Assembly: GCF_902706095.1 (NCBI RefSeq) | Contig: NZ_CACSJP010000005.1 | Location: 1-64,000, forward strand | Direction of reading: 5' to 3' | Origin: Rhizobium sp. 18065 | GTDB lineage: Bacteria > Pseudomonadota > Alphaproteobacteria > Rhizobiales > Rhizobiaceae | Length of the DNA stretch: 64,000 nucleotides | Part shown: piece after piece, positions 9,350-20,271 of the stretch | Layout: the number at the start of each line of letters is the position of its first letter | Position numbering within the stretch: position 1 is the stretch's first letter | Made by a program: the position numbers and the translations under genes | The notes under the pieces: model-generated | What the model saw: only the letters and a program-made list of their open reading frames with translations | Database searches by the model: none | Told to the model about the DNA's origin: nothing

Positions 9350-10282
9350 ATGAAGGTTTTCGCAGGTAATTCGAACCGGCAGCTGGCCGAAGCGATCTGC
9401 TCCTATATCAATGTTCCACTCGGCAAGGCCAGCGTCCGCCGTTTCGCAGACCAGGAAATCTTCGTCGAAATCCAGGAAAACGTGCGTGGCGAGGACGTTT
9501 TCGTCGTGCAATCGACGTCGTTTCCGACGAACGACCACCTGATGGAATTGCTGATCATGATCGACGCCATGCGGCGCTCGTCTGCTCGGCGCATCACGGC
9601 GGTGCTTCCGTATTTCGGCTATGCCCGCCAGGATCGCAAGCCGGGACCCCGTACGCCGATTTCGGCCAAGCTCGTCGCAAACCTGATCACCGAGGCTGGC
9701 GCTGACCGCGTTCTGACGCTTGATCTGCATGCCGGCCAGATCCAGGGCTTCTTCGATATTCCGACGGACAATCTTTATGCTGTGCCGCTTCTGGCGCGCG
9801 ACATCAAGGAGCATTACGACCAGAACAACGTCATGGTCGTATCGCCAGACGTCGGCGGCGTGGTTCGCGCCCGCTCATTGGCCAAGCGCCTCGACTGTCT
9901 GCTTGCCATCGTCGACAAGCGCCGTGATCGTCCGGGCGAATCCGAAGTCATGAACGTCATCGGCGACGTTGCAGGCAAGGACTGCATCCTGATCGACGAC
10001 ATCGTCGACAGCGGCGGCACGCTTTGCAATGCGGCTGAAGCCTTGCTGAAGCATGGCGCCACCAGCGTCACGGCCTATATCACCCACGGCGTGCTTTCCG
10101 GCGGCGCAGTGACACGTGTCGCGTCATCGAAACTGCGCGAACTGGTAATCACCGATTCTATCCAGCCAACCACGGCCGTTCAGTCAGCGCACAATATTCG
10201 TGTGCTCTCGACCGCCAGCCTGCTCGGCGAAGCCATCAACCGCACAAGCGCGGAAGAGTCGGTTTCCAGCCTCTTCGACTGA
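9350..10282 (+). CDS. prs: Ribose-phosphate pyrophosphokinase
   Basis: 310 residues, the usual Prs length. It makes PRPP from ribose-5-phosphate and ATP for purine, pyrimidine, His, Trp and NAD synthesis. Motifs: [10 protein letters not shown] (ATP flexible region), [13 protein letters not shown], the KRRDRPGES loop and the PRPP-binding [13 protein letters not shown]. The upstream frame extends to 9287, but the conserved [16 protein letters not shown] begins at the ATG at 9350, which is taken as the start. A strong hairpin follows the gene. Another phosphoribosyl enzyme, apt, lies at 26 kb. Confidence 0.96.
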   Translation: MKVFAGNSNRQLAEAICSYINVPLGKASVRRFADQEIFVEIQENVRGEDVFVVQSTSFPTNDHLMELLIMIDAMRRSSARRITAVLPYFGYARQDRKPGPRTPISAKLVANLITEAGADRVLTLDLHAGQIQGFFDIPTDNLYAVPLLARDIKEHYDQNNVMVVSPDVGGVVRARSLAKRLDCLLAIVDKRRDRPGESEVMNVIGDVAGKDCILIDDIVDSGGTLCNAAEALLKHGATSVTAYITHGVLSGGAVTRVASSKLRELVITDSIQPTTAVQSAHNIRVLSTASLLGEAINRTSAEESVSSLFD

Positions 10283-10294
10283 TATTCGGCAATG

Positions 10295-10329
10295 CAGTGC
10301 AATGTGTCGCATTTGGACGCATTGCACTG
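10295..10329 (+). terminator. Long hairpin after prs
   Basis: Perfect arms CAGTGCAATG (10295-10304) and CATTGCACTG (10320-10329), extended inward by TGTC/GACG with one G-U pair. It is followed by an AT-rich stretch including TTATTTTTC about 20 bases on. A likely terminator, although the T run is not immediately adjacent. Confidence 0.55.
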
Positions 10330-10471
10330 GAATATTTAGCTTATTTTTCTAGTTATACAACAAAACGTCATTTCACGACGCAATTACATTAAAATAGACC
10401 GGCTATCATGTCCTGTGATTGCCGCCTCAGCTCATGACTTCGAACGACTCTCAATCGGGCCCATCCGTCCC

Positions 10472-11326
10472 ATGTCCCTGACAATCGAATTGCTGCTCCA
10501 GAATGCCGATCTGCACGAGGCAATTCGCGATCAGTCCAAAGCCCTGCTCGAAATTAACGCTGTGGCACCCAAGCTTGCGGCGGTGTTTGGCACGCAACAA
10601 CGCTGGCTTCTCGCGCATCTCGCCATGTCGATCTATTTCAGCGAAGCGGCACGCGGCGCACCCGAACCGGCAATCGTCATGGCGCGCTTCTTCGAGCAGG
10701 TCAAAGCGCACAACATATCCAGCGTCAATACCGCCGATGCCTTCATCAAGGAAATGCTGGTCTATGGCATCGCGGAACAGATGGCGACCGCCGACAAGCG
10801 CAACCGCCCGGTCCGGCCGGCGCCCCAGACGACTGCGGCCGTCAGCCAATGGATGTGGATCCATCTTGCCACGCTCGACCGCCTCGATGGCGGCAACCGC
10901 CAGGCGGCCTATGAAGCCGACCCGACGCTGATCCATCGCCTGCACCCGGAATTGACCGCGAATTTTCTCATCTCGCCGGAAATCCGCACGCCGCCACAGA
11001 CATTCACTCTGTTCACCTGGCTGAACAATGGCGGAATCGTGATGGACTGGTTACTGGCCGGCATCGAACCGGCGGACCCGTCCGTCGAGCGCGTCGCCAC
11101 GCAGGTCAGGTCCGTGCCGCAGATGGCCGAAACATTCCGCCTGTCGCGCACGCATCTCACGCGCAAGCTGCGTGAAGCCGAAGCGATCGGCAGCATAGGC
11201 TGGGAGGGCACCCGCGGACGTTCGGTCATGTGGGTCTCGAAGGAATTCCGCCGGGAATACGCAGAATCGCAATCCGCCAAGCTGGCGATTATCGACGCAG
11301 CTTGTGAAACCTTCGGCATTCGCTGA
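10472..11326 (+). CDS. Hypothetical protein with C-terminal helix-turn-helix-like region
   Basis: 284 residues from the ATG at 10472 (303 from a GTG at 10415). I do not recognise a named family. The body is mostly helical. Around residues 210-265 the segment VPQMAETFRLSRTHLTRKLREAEAIGSIGW followed by a TRGRSVMWVSKEF wing looks like a winged helix-turn-helix, so a transcription regulator is plausible. The upstream 190 bases are AT-rich and contain the prs hairpin. The gene converges on the DUF779 gene. Confidence 0.65.
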   Translation: MSLTIELLLQNADLHEAIRDQSKALLEINAVAPKLAAVFGTQQRWLLAHLAMSIYFSEAARGAPEPAIVMARFFEQVKAHNISSVNTADAFIKEMLVYGIAEQMATADKRNRPVRPAPQTTAAVSQWMWIHLATLDRLDGGNRQAAYEADPTLIHRLHPELTANFLISPEIRTPPQTFTLFTWLNNGGIVMDWLLAGIEPADPSVERVATQVRSVPQMAETFRLSRTHLTRKLREAEAIGSIGWEGTRGRSVMWVSKEFRREYAESQSAKLAIIDAACETFGIR

Positions 11327-11359
11327 AGGGGCGATCGGTTGCCGCCCTTGCAAACTCGG

Positions 11360-11740
11360 TCACCGCACCGGCAGCGGACAGGCCTCCCCACCGGAAAACA
11401 GCCGTGACCGCGTCAGGAACCGGCGCTCACGGCCATTGTCGAGGGAGAACATGCCCCCTCGCCCCGGCACGACATCGATGATCAGTTGCGTGTGCGCCCA
11501 GACCTCGTACTGGCTGCCGCTGATATAGAACGGCACCCCGCCAATCTCACCCAGCTTCACGTCGGTCTCGCCGACCCGGTAGTCGCTTGCCGGATAACAC
11601 ATCGGTGAGGACCCGTCGCAACATCCGCCAGACTGGTGAAATAGGACGTCGGGGTGGTCCCGCTGTATTTCGGCGAGGAATGCGAGTGCCGCCTCTGTGG
11701 CGATGACGCGGGGTTCGCCTGGATTGGGATTGTCGGTCAT
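11360..11740 (-). CDS. DUF779 protein linked to aldehyde dehydrogenase
   Basis: 126 residues starting MTDNPNPGEPRV. The DUF779 core has a conserved Cys-rich stretch, FHQSGGCCDGSSPMCYP, and later YEVWAHTQLIIDVVPGRGGMF and SLDNGRERRFLTRSRLF. These proteins are almost always encoded beside acetaldehyde/ExaC-type aldehyde dehydrogenases, as here, but their function is unknown; the Cys and His residues suggest metal binding. The ATG at 11740 has GAAGGAA upstream and was preferred to the longer frame from 11803, whose extra residues come from the repeat. Confidence 0.85.
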   Translation of the reverse strand: MTDNPNPGEPRVIATEAALAFLAEIQRDHPDVLFHQSGGCCDGSSPMCYPASDYRVGETDVKLGEIGGVPFYISGSQYEVWAHTQLIIDVVPGRGGMFSLDNGRERRFLTRSRLFSGGEACPLPVR

Positions 11741-11765
11741 GCGGTTCCTTCCAAGCGAGTTGCAA

Positions 11766-11892
11766 CGGGGGCACACCCTCCCCTTGAAGGGGAGGGTCGG
11801 CACGCAGTGCCGGGGTGGGGTAACCCCTTGTGGCAGCAGTCACCCCCACCCGCAGCTTTGCTGCGACCTCCCCCGTCTAAGGGGGAGGTGGA
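11766..11892. repeat. Mosaic palindromic repeat of rhizobial type
   Basis: About 127 noncoding bases of nested palindromes between the aldehyde dehydrogenase and DUF779: CCCTCCCCTT/AAGGGGAGGG (11776-11796), CGGCA/TGCCG (11798-11812), a GCAGC/GCTGC hairpin near 11852-11864, and ACCTCCCCC/GGGGGAGGT (about 11866-11889). The ends are similar to each other in inverted orientation, so the unit could fold into one long cruciform. This resembles RIME-like intergenic elements of Rhizobiaceae. A second copy was not seen in the window. Confidence 0.8.
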
Positions 11893-11896
11893 AACC

Positions 11897-13411
<1,515 letters not shown>

Positions 13412-13476
13412 CTCTCAATCCTCCCTGTGAACTGGCCCCTCCTCGGGCCGGTTGGAAGATGATTGACGCGATTGCC

Positions 13477-13535
13477 TGCAGGGTGAAGCCCACCTGGACC
13501 GTGTCGCACCGCACTCTGTTTCAGGAATGCGACAC
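13477..13535 (-). promoter_or_regulatory. Candidate operator/promoter of aldehyde dehydrogenase
   Basis: An inverted repeat GTGTCGCA (13501-13508) / TGCGACAC (13528-13535), 8-base perfect arms with centres 27 bases apart, lies 90-125 bases before the aldehyde dehydrogenase ATG. Immediately downstream, read leftward, TGGGCTTCACCCTGCA (13477-13492) has the GG-N10-GC spacing of a sigma-54 promoter but poor match elsewhere. The repeat is a good candidate binding site for the Fis-type regulator next door; the sigma-54 reading is speculative. Confidence 0.45.
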
Positions 13536-13547
13536 TGCTGCCAATCT

Positions 13548-14504
13548 CTATTGCGCCTGGAAGCGCTTCAGCTTCCGGTGCAGTGTGGCCCGGCTGATGC
13601 CAAGGATCTGGGCCGCCTGAGAGACATTGCCCTGGGTGCGCGACAACACGCGGCGCAGCGCCGCTCGCTCGGCATCATCGAGATCGCTGCCGCCATCGCC
13701 CCGCACCTCGCGAAGCACGTCGGCCGCCGGCATGCCTTGCGAAATGAGCTGATCATCAAGCTTCAGCGCCATCCGCGCTGCTTTGGTTGCACCGAGAATA
13801 AGGTCGTCACTATCAACCGCAAGCAGAGCCGAAATCGAATTGGCCTGCGGCACGACGACGATCCGTGCGCCAGGAAATGCCTGCCGGAAGAGATTGGTTT
13901 CGACCCGGGCGGCGGCATCCTTCACCGCCTGCGACAGCACGGCCAGTGTCATATCGGTCACGTCATTGCGGCAGGTGGAGACATCAAGCGCTGCCATGAC
14001 CCGGCCAAGATGATCGCGGATTGGCGCTGTCGCGCAGGAAAGTCCGATATTGGCGCTCATGAAATGCTGGTCGCGGTGGATAACCACCGAGCGCTCGTCC
14101 ACCAGCGCAGTGCCGATGCCGTTGGTCCCGACGCTTGCCTCGCTCCAGACATTCTGTTGCCAGAGGCCGAGCGAGCGGAATTCGGTGTCATCGCCCGGCG
14201 CACCACGTCGATCGACCACGATCCCGTCGGCATCGGCCAGGATGATGCAACAACCGGAGCGTCCGATCATCTGGTAGAGCCTGTCAACCTCGTCGGTCGA
14301 GCTGCCGATCAATCGCTCCATGCGCTGATGCGCCTCCCGGAAGGCAATATCGTCCACCTGAGCAGGCTTGCGCGCCTCTTCCGGCGCAAGGCGATAAAGA
14401 TTGAGGCAACGGCTCCACGATGCGGCAACCGGCGACGTTACCGCTGCCGAGGCTTTCTGCATGGTCGAATAGACGAGTGCCGAATGGCTGGTATCCTGTC
14501 GCAT
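13548..14504 (-). CDS. GAF-Fis transcription regulator, AcoR-like without AAA+ domain
   Basis: 318 residues starting MRQDTSHSALVY. The N-terminal part has SWSRCLNLYRL, typical of acetoin-type (AcoR) activators, followed by a GAF domain (about 60-200, with VNGIGTALVDERSVVIHRD-like features: TNGIGTALVDE). The C-terminal Fis-type helix-turn-helix is LSRTQGNVSQAAQILGISRATLHRKL. The central sigma-54-interacting AAA+ domain with GAFTGA is missing, so it should not activate sigma-54 polymerase itself. GGAGGAG is 4 bases from the ATG at 14504. It precedes the aldehyde dehydrogenase on the same strand and probably senses an aldehyde or alcohol. Confidence 0.85.
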   Translation of the reverse strand: MRQDTSHSALVYSTMQKASAAVTSPVAASWSRCLNLYRLAPEEARKPAQVDDIAFREAHQRMERLIGSSTDEVDRLYQMIGRSGCCIILADADGIVVDRRGAPGDDTEFRSLGLWQQNVWSEASVGTNGIGTALVDERSVVIHRDQHFMSANIGLSCATAPIRDHLGRVMAALDVSTCRNDVTDMTLAVLSQAVKDAAARVETNLFRQAFPGARIVVVPQANSISALLAVDSDDLILGATKAARMALKLDDQLISQGMPAADVLREVRGDGGSDLDDAERAALRRVLSRTQGNVSQAAQILGISRATLHRKLKRFQAQ

Positions 14505-14650
14505 CGGCTCCTCCCAAAGCATGATGCAGTTATGGCTCTGCATTCAGCATGTTTCAATGAGACGAAAGACATACAAGCTTCCGGTCATGTGCAACCGGCA
14601 AACTGGCGCAGATATGCGACATATTCACAGTGACGCTGTGCGCCAGGTTG

Positions 14651-16738
14651 TCAGGCAGCAAGCTCGGGCTCGCCCGGCGCGGCAGGCAGGCCGGCGTCTG
14701 CTTCAATCTCCCGCACCAGATTAAGCACATCGCTCAGTTCAGACAGCGGCACCGGCCGGCCATAGAAATAGCCCTGCACCTGCTCGCAGCCTTCATCCTT
14801 TAGGAACTGCACATGCGCCTCGCTTTCCACACCTTCAGCCAGAACAGGAATGTCGAGACTGGAGGCCAGGATCAATGTCGATCGCACGATCGCGGCAGAT
14901 TGCCGGCTGCTGGCCACGCCATCGATGAAGCCGCGATCGATCTTGATCTTGTCGAACGGAAACAGTTGCAGCGTCGACAGCGAAGAATACCCGGTCCCGT
15001 AGTCGTCCATCGCAATCTTCACGCCGATCGCCTTCAATTGCCGGATGATCTGCAGCGCATGCTGCTGGTCGGCGATGATCCCGGATTCGGTGATTTCCAG
15101 CTCCAGCCTTTCGGCCGGCAAGCCGCTTTCTTGGAGAATTTCGCGCACCCGCTCTGCCAGCCTGATATCGGCAAGTTGCTTCGGCGCGACATTGACGGCG
15201 ATCCTCAGCGGATTGCTCCACTTCACCGCCGCCAGACAGGCCTGGCGCAGCACCCAGTCGCCAAGTTCGAGGATGAAGCCGCTGCGCTCCGCAATCGGAA
15301 TGAACTCGGTCGGCGACACGAGGCCGCGCACCGGATGGTTCCAGCGCAGTAGCACTTCCAGACCGATGACTTCGCCGGTCGCGGTGTTGTTCTGACGCTG
15401 ATAGTAAAGTTCGAACTCGCCCCGCAGGAAGCCGCTGCGCATGTCCATCGCCAGCGCATTGCGCTCGCGCGCCGCCAGATCCATCGAGCGGTCGTAGAAG
15501 CAGGCATTGTTCGATCCGATCGCCTTTGCCCGGTACATGGCAATATCGGATTGCGCCATCAGGTCGTCGATATTCTCGGCCCCATCGGGATACGTGGTGA
15601 TGCCGATGCTGGTTCCGATCGAGAGGGTCTCGCCCGCCCACTCGACCGGAGCACCCAGATCCTGGATGACCTTTTCGGCGAACTGCTGCGCATCCGCTCT
15701 GGTATAGAGCCGCGACGACACAGCAACAAACTCGTCCCCGCCGATGCGGGCGACAAACTCCCCGTCCCGTAACCGGGCGCTCAAGCGTTCGCCAATCGCC
15801 CTGAGAACCTGATCCCCGGTCGCATGACCATGCACATCATTGATTTCCTTGAAGCGGTCGAGATCGAAAGAGAACACATAGATGCGCTCGCTGCGCGTCG
15901 ACGGCATATCGATCATATGAGTGAGACGCTCGATAAAGGCAGCGCGGTTCGGCAAGCCGGTGAGCGCGTCGTGCAGCGACAGTTGACGATATCGCTCGAC
16001 AGCCGATTTCGATGATTGTTTGTCAATGGCATAGGACGTTGCGCCAATCGTCATGATCATCAGGGTGACCACGACGATGACGACCGTCAGAATGCTTTCC
16101 GGCAAAACGTCATACGGCAATTGCGCCTGCATGTTCGGCACAACAGTTACCGCTGTCATGCCGAGGAAATGTGTGGAGGCAATAGCAAGAAGCAAGGCCA
16201 TTCCGCCGCCCAGGCGACAAAAGCGCGTCAGCGGCCGCGACGCACGGTTTGTTGCGATCGCTCCGAACAACGCTCCGCAGACGAGGGACAATACCACATA
16301 GCTGCGGTCCCACTCGAGGTGGCCCTGCACCTGATAGCCGCTCATACCGACATAATGCATGACCGCGATGCCGAGACCGACAAGGCCGCCGCCTGCCTCG
16401 ATGGCCAGGCTGCGCTGCGCGATGCCCGCAATGGTAAATCCGATGCCCGTGATGCTCACGGCCAGGATGAGCGACGCAAGCGTCCGCTGCGGCTCATATC
16501 CGGTCACGACACCAGCTTCGTAACCCATCATCGCAACGAAATGCGTGGTCCATATCGAACAACCGCCAATCACGCTGGTCAGCGAGATCCAACTTGCCCG
16601 AGCAATGCCGCGCGTACCGCGGATCCGCCCGAACAGCCGCATGGTGAGAAAGGCACCACAGATGCATATTCCAACCGCGGCAGCCAATGAGACGGGATCA
16701 TGATCGACGACAATGCAATTCACGAATTTCAGCATCAA
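14651..16738 (-). CDS. MHYT-GGDEF-EAL cyclic-di-GMP enzyme
   Basis: 695 residues. The N-terminal integral membrane MHYT domain (about 1-245, seven helices) has three repeats, THFVAMMGYE, MHYVGMSGYQ and THFLGMTAVT, whose His/Met residues are proposed to bind copper and sense gas or redox. Then comes a diguanylate cyclase domain with intact active site IGGDEF (about residue 330) and a phosphodiesterase domain (430-680) with EVLLRW, MDDYGTGYSSL, KIDRGFI and LAEGVE; the signature EAL reads EVL. Both activities could be functional. It is a single gene divergent from rplY. The sensed ligand is unproven. Confidence 0.93.
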   Translation of the reverse strand: MMLKFVNCIVVDHDPVSLAAAVGICICGAFLTMRLFGRIRGTRGIARASWISLTSVIGGCSIWTTHFVAMMGYEAGVVTGYEPQRTLASLILAVSITGIGFTIAGIAQRSLAIEAGGGLVGLGIAVMHYVGMSGYQVQGHLEWDRSYVVLSLVCGALFGAIATNRASRPLTRFCRLGGGMALLLAIASTHFLGMTAVTVVPNMQAQLPYDVLPESILTVVIVVVTLMIMTIGATSYAIDKQSSKSAVERYRQLSLHDALTGLPNRAAFIERLTHMIDMPSTRSERIYVFSFDLDRFKEINDVHGHATGDQVLRAIGERLSARLRDGEFVARIGGDEFVAVSSRLYTRADAQQFAEKVIQDLGAPVEWAGETLSIGTSIGITTYPDGAENIDDLMAQSDIAMYRAKAIGSNNACFYDRSMDLAARERNALAMDMRSGFLRGEFELYYQRQNNTATGEVIGLEVLLRWNHPVRGLVSPTEFIPIAERSGFILELGDWVLRQACLAAVKWSNPLRIAVNVAPKQLADIRLAERVREILQESGLPAERLELEITESGIIADQQHALQIIRQLKAIGVKIAMDDYGTGYSSLSTLQLFPFDKIKIDRGFIDGVASSRQSAAIVRSTLILASSLDIPVLAEGVESEAHVQFLKDEGCEQVQGYFYGRPVPLSELSDVLNLVREIEADAGLPAAPGEPELAA

Positions 16739-17055
16739 AATGGACCGTATGTAAAATCTAGCGTGTCACTGAAATAGCATTCGTCAATTTCCAAATGCTT
16801 GGCAAAGATGGTTAGCGAGATCGCTACCACCGGCCGACAATGCAGTAAATCGCACGACCACTCTCAAAACCCCTGGCCAGCCAGCGGTTTTGTTACGACG
16901 AAACTTGCTATTCGGGGGGGACTGGTTTATAGCGCCCCCGTCCGCGTAGACACCCTTGGAGGCAACGCGGATGAGGCTGTCAAACGCCTCTAGTCCTGGA
17001 ACACCGCTGAAAAGCAGCCACCAGGGCTCTCCAGACAACTTGAAAGGTTAAAGCC
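16739..17055. other. 317-bp divergent promoter region
   Basis: No gene seen. The region separates the leftward MHYT-GGDEF-EAL gene from rplY. The clearest signal is a plausible rplY promoter at 16905-16932, followed by about 125 bases of 5' leader. Confidence 0.5.
16905..16932 (+). promoter_or_regulatory. Probable rplY promoter
   Basis: TTGCTA (16905-16910), 16-base spacer containing a run of seven G, TTATAG (16927-16932). Good sigma-70-like match in an otherwise GC-rich stretch, about 125 bases before the rplY start. Confidence 0.45.
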
Positions 17056-17649
17056 ATGAGCCATGCTTCTTACGAGCTCAAGGCCGTAGCACGCGAACGG
17101 GTAGGTAAGGGGTCCTCCCGCGAACTTCGCCGCAACGGTAACATCCCGGCTGTCATCTATGGTGACAAGCAGGCCCCGATTTCGATCTCGATCAACACCA
17201 ACGAGATCACCAAGCGCATTCATGCCGGCGGTTTCATGACCACGATCGCCGTTATCGAAATCAACGGCGAAAAGATCAAGGTTCTCCCGAAGGATTACCA
17301 GCTCGATCCGGTCCGTGATTTCACCATGCACATCGACTTCCTCCGCGTCTCGGCCAACAGCCAGGTCTCGGTCCAGGTTCCTGTACATTTCGTCAACGAA
17401 GACAAGTCTGCCGTCAAGATCGGTGCCGTTCTCAACATCGTGCGTCACGACGTTGAACTGCATTGCCCGGCTGACAACATCCCGGAATTTATCACGGTTG
17501 ATCTTTCCGGCGCCAAGATCGGCGACAGCATCCACATCTCGGCCGTAAAGCTGCCGGCAGGCGTGACCCCGGTCATCGCTGACCGCGACTTTACCATTGC
17601 AACCCTGGTTGCACCGGCCGGTGGCGTCGAAGAAGAAGCCGAAGCCTGA
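17056..17649 (+). CDS. rplY: 50S ribosomal protein L25 / general stress protein Ctc
   Basis: 197 residues, the long two-domain (CTC) form. Residues 1-95 are the 5S rRNA-binding L25 domain ([29 protein letters not shown]); residues 100-190 are the TL5 C-terminal beta domain ([12 protein letters not shown], then [10 protein letters not shown]), ending in an acidic EEEAEA tail. It is part of the large ribosomal subunit. The ATG follows GAAAGG. A textbook terminator comes right after, and pth follows farther on (21.1 kb); in most alphaproteobacteria rplY and pth are adjacent, so the GGDEF-EAL and binding-protein pair appears inserted between them. Confidence 0.96.
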   Translation: MSHASYELKAVARERVGKGSSRELRRNGNIPAVIYGDKQAPISISINTNEITKRIHAGGFMTTIAVIEINGEKIKVLPKDYQLDPVRDFTMHIDFLRVSANSQVSVQVPVHFVNEDKSAVKIGAVLNIVRHDVELHCPADNIPEFITVDLSGAKIGDSIHISAVKLPAGVTPVIADRDFTIATLVAPAGGVEEEAEA

Positions 17650-17676
17650 TCAAACCGAAATTTCGGTTGGAAAATG

Positions 17677-17707
17677 AACCCGCCTTGGAAACAAGGTGGG
17701 TTTTTTT
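17677..17707 (+). terminator. Rho-independent terminator of rplY
   Basis: AACCCGCCTTG, loop GAAA, CAAGGTGGGTT, continuing into seven T (17701-17707). Eleven base pairs with one G-U. Confidence 0.93.
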
Positions 17708-17862
17708 GTATTTCAGGCCTTTATTGACATAAAACTCATAGAAATCCGGATGGCGGCTTTAACTTGATTTAACGGTTTCATGAAAGCGTGACAGCCGTAT
17801 TCTCGCCACAAAGGGAGCATCCCGAGAAACATGTCCGATCATCAGCGGCATAAAGGAGCGAA

Positions 17863-20244
17863 ATGCCGATGACACGATCGGTCGAGAGTCGATTCCTGGC
17901 GATTGTTGCCATAACGATCTTCATTCTTGTCGTTCCGCTCTTTGCCCTCTTCCTGTCGCTGACCACGGACCGCGCTTCCAGCGAGTTGCAGCAGAATCTG
18001 GAAGTGCTGATCGCCGCCAATGGCCAGGCGTTGGCCAAGCCGATGTGGGATTTCGACCGTGAGAGTGTCGAACAGATTACCGCGACGATCATCTCCAACA
18101 GCACCGTCAGCCGGGTTCACGTCCGCGATCTGTCCAATGGCATCAATGTCTCGATGCCTGCGCTGCCGAAATGGCCAAAGAACGGCTTGAGTTCGATCAC
18201 CCGCGAAATCTTCTACCATGCCATCGAGGGACCGAAGCTCGTCGGTACGATAACCATATATTATAGCCGCATCGACATGTTCTCGTCGCTACGTCAGGCA
18301 GAGGTATTGTTGATCGGCATCTTCATGCTGGCGGTCCTCGGTGTCGTCGGCGCCGCCGTGATCGGCAACCGCGTCATGGTGATGAGACCATTGCTCAAAC
18401 TGACTGCCGCCATCGAGGCAACCCGCAGGCTGGGGTCGCGCCATCATGTCGACTGGCAGTCGAATGACGAAATCGGCCGGCTTGCGCGCAGCTTCAACGC
18501 CATGCAGATCAAGCTCGAGCAGGAAGAACGCGAACTGAAGCTTGCCCACCAGCGAACCACCGAAATCTACAACCTGACCCCGGCCATGCTGTTTTCGCTC
18601 GACGAGCAGGACCGCATCACCGGCGTCAGCGACTACTGGCTGCTGGCCACAGGCTATCAGCGCCATACGATCGTCGGACGGCACTTTTCCGAACTCGTAC
18701 CCTTGGATGCCTGGGAAAACTATGTGGAGCACAAGCGGACCAAGGCAATTGTCGGTGTCCTTGAAGCCACCACCCGCTTTGTCTGCGCCGATGGCACCGT
18801 CATGGATGTCCTGATCTCCGAGGCAAATCGCGCGGCACATGAGGGAGACGAAGGCCTCTCGCTCAGCGTCATGACCGACGTCACGGCGCTCAAGCAATCA
18901 GAGGAGCGCAACCACCGCCAGGCGATCACCGATCACCTGACCGGACTGCACAACCGCCAGGGCTTTGAGAACGCGCTCGACGAAGAGATCAAGCTGACCG
19001 ACGCAACGGAACACGAACTTGCGTGCATCTTTGTCGACCTTGATCGGTTCAAGTGGATCAATGACAATCTCGGCCACCAGGCCGGGGACACAGTGCTGTG
19101 CCATTTCGTCGAACGGATGAAGACACATTTGCCGAACGGCGCGACTGCGGCCCGTCTTGGCGGGGATGAGTTTGCCGTCCTGTTGCGCGCGCCGGATGCC
19201 GAGAGCGTGGCCATGGAGCTAAGCCGGCAGTTGTGCAACATCTTTGTCGAGCCAATCAAGATCGATGGAGCCACCGCCCGCCTCAGCGCCAGTGTCGGCA
19301 TCGCCATCTACCCGCGCCATGCGGCCAATGCGGCGGAACTGCTGCAAAAATCCGACATGGCGATGTATAGCAAGAAACGCGACGGCAAGAACGGTGCACA
19401 GCTCTACAATCCGCTCATTCAGGACGACACGCGCCAGCGCGCCGAGATCGAACACGATATCGAGCAGGGATTGAACAACGACTGGTTCGAGGCATTCTTC
19501 CAGCCCATCGTCCAGATCGATAGCGGCAAGGTGATCGGCTACGAAGCACTGATGCGGCTCGTGCATCCGCAGCGCGGAATCGTTCCACCGACCAAAATCA
19601 TCCGGATTGCCGAGGAAATCGGCGCCATCGGCAAGGTCGGCGGCAGGATTTTGGAAAAGGCGCTGGAAAACCTGGTGCGCCTCAGCTCGGCCACGAATGA
19701 CGACAGCGCGTATCTGGCGATCAACTTCTCGCCGCTGCAGTTCGAACCATCGCTGCCGGTCCGGCTGGCAGCCCTGACGACAAGGCACGGCATCGCTCCC
19801 AAACGCATCGTCATCGAGATCACGGAAGCGACCCTGCTGCACGACAACCCGCAGATCCGCACCATTCTCGATGACTTCAACCGCTTCGGCTACCGGATCG
19901 CGCTTGACGACTTCGGCACGGGCTACTCGTCGCTGAGCTATCTCAACCGCTTCCCCGTCGATATCGTCAAGATCGACCAGTCCTTCATCCGCTCGCTGTC
20001 GGAAGTCGAGCCGGAACTGCGCAACAAGAGTCGCATGCTGGTCGAAGGCATCACCGCCATCTCGCACAAGATGGAATGCAGCGTCGTGGCGGAAGGCGTG
20101 GAAACCGAGGAACAAAACGCCCTGCTACAGGAATTCGGCGTGGACTACGGCCAGGGATACCTTTTCGCGCGACCGCAACCGGTCGCAGCCTTGATCGACG
20201 CCGCCATCAGGAAAAACCGTCTGCGCGAGGGTGCAGCGGGCTAG
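17863..20244 (+). CDS. Membrane-bound GGDEF-EAL cyclic-di-GMP enzyme with HAMP and PAS
   Basis: 793 residues. Membrane helix about 10-33, a periplasmic sensor of about 110 residues with the ALAKPMWDFDRESV signature, second helix about 146-170, HAMP, PAS (about 225-345), GGDEF with LGGDEF at about 432, and EAL with YEALMRL at about 559, LDDFGTGYSSL and VAEGVE. Both catalytic signatures are intact, so it may make and degrade c-di-GMP. AAGGAG precedes the ATG at 17863. A periplasmic binding protein begins 27 bases after the stop, suggesting that it supplies the ligand signal. Confidence 0.93.
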   Translation: MPMTRSVESRFLAIVAITIFILVVPLFALFLSLTTDRASSELQQNLEVLIAANGQALAKPMWDFDRESVEQITATIISNSTVSRVHVRDLSNGINVSMPALPKWPKNGLSSITREIFYHAIEGPKLVGTITIYYSRIDMFSSLRQAEVLLIGIFMLAVLGVVGAAVIGNRVMVMRPLLKLTAAIEATRRLGSRHHVDWQSNDEIGRLARSFNAMQIKLEQEERELKLAHQRTTEIYNLTPAMLFSLDEQDRITGVSDYWLLATGYQRHTIVGRHFSELVPLDAWENYVEHKRTKAIVGVLEATTRFVCADGTVMDVLISEANRAAHEGDEGLSLSVMTDVTALKQSEERNHRQAITDHLTGLHNRQGFENALDEEIKLTDATEHELACIFVDLDRFKWINDNLGHQAGDTVLCHFVERMKTHLPNGATAARLGGDEFAVLLRAPDAESVAMELSRQLCNIFVEPIKIDGATARLSASVGIAIYPRHAANAAELLQKSDMAMYSKKRDGKNGAQLYNPLIQDDTRQRAEIEHDIEQGLNNDWFEAFFQPIVQIDSGKVIGYEALMRLVHPQRGIVPPTKIIRIAEEIGAIGKVGGRILEKALENLVRLSSATNDDSAYLAINFSPLQFEPSLPVRLAALTTRHGIAPKRIVIEITEATLLHDNPQIRTILDDFNRFGYRIALDDFGTGYSSLSYLNRFPVDIVKIDQSFIRSLSEVEPELRNKSRMLVEGITAISHKMECSVVAEGVETEEQNALLQEFGVDYGQGYLFARPQPVAALIDAAIRKNRLREGAAG

Positions 20245-20271
20245 AAACACCAGGAAGAGAGGCATACCGCA

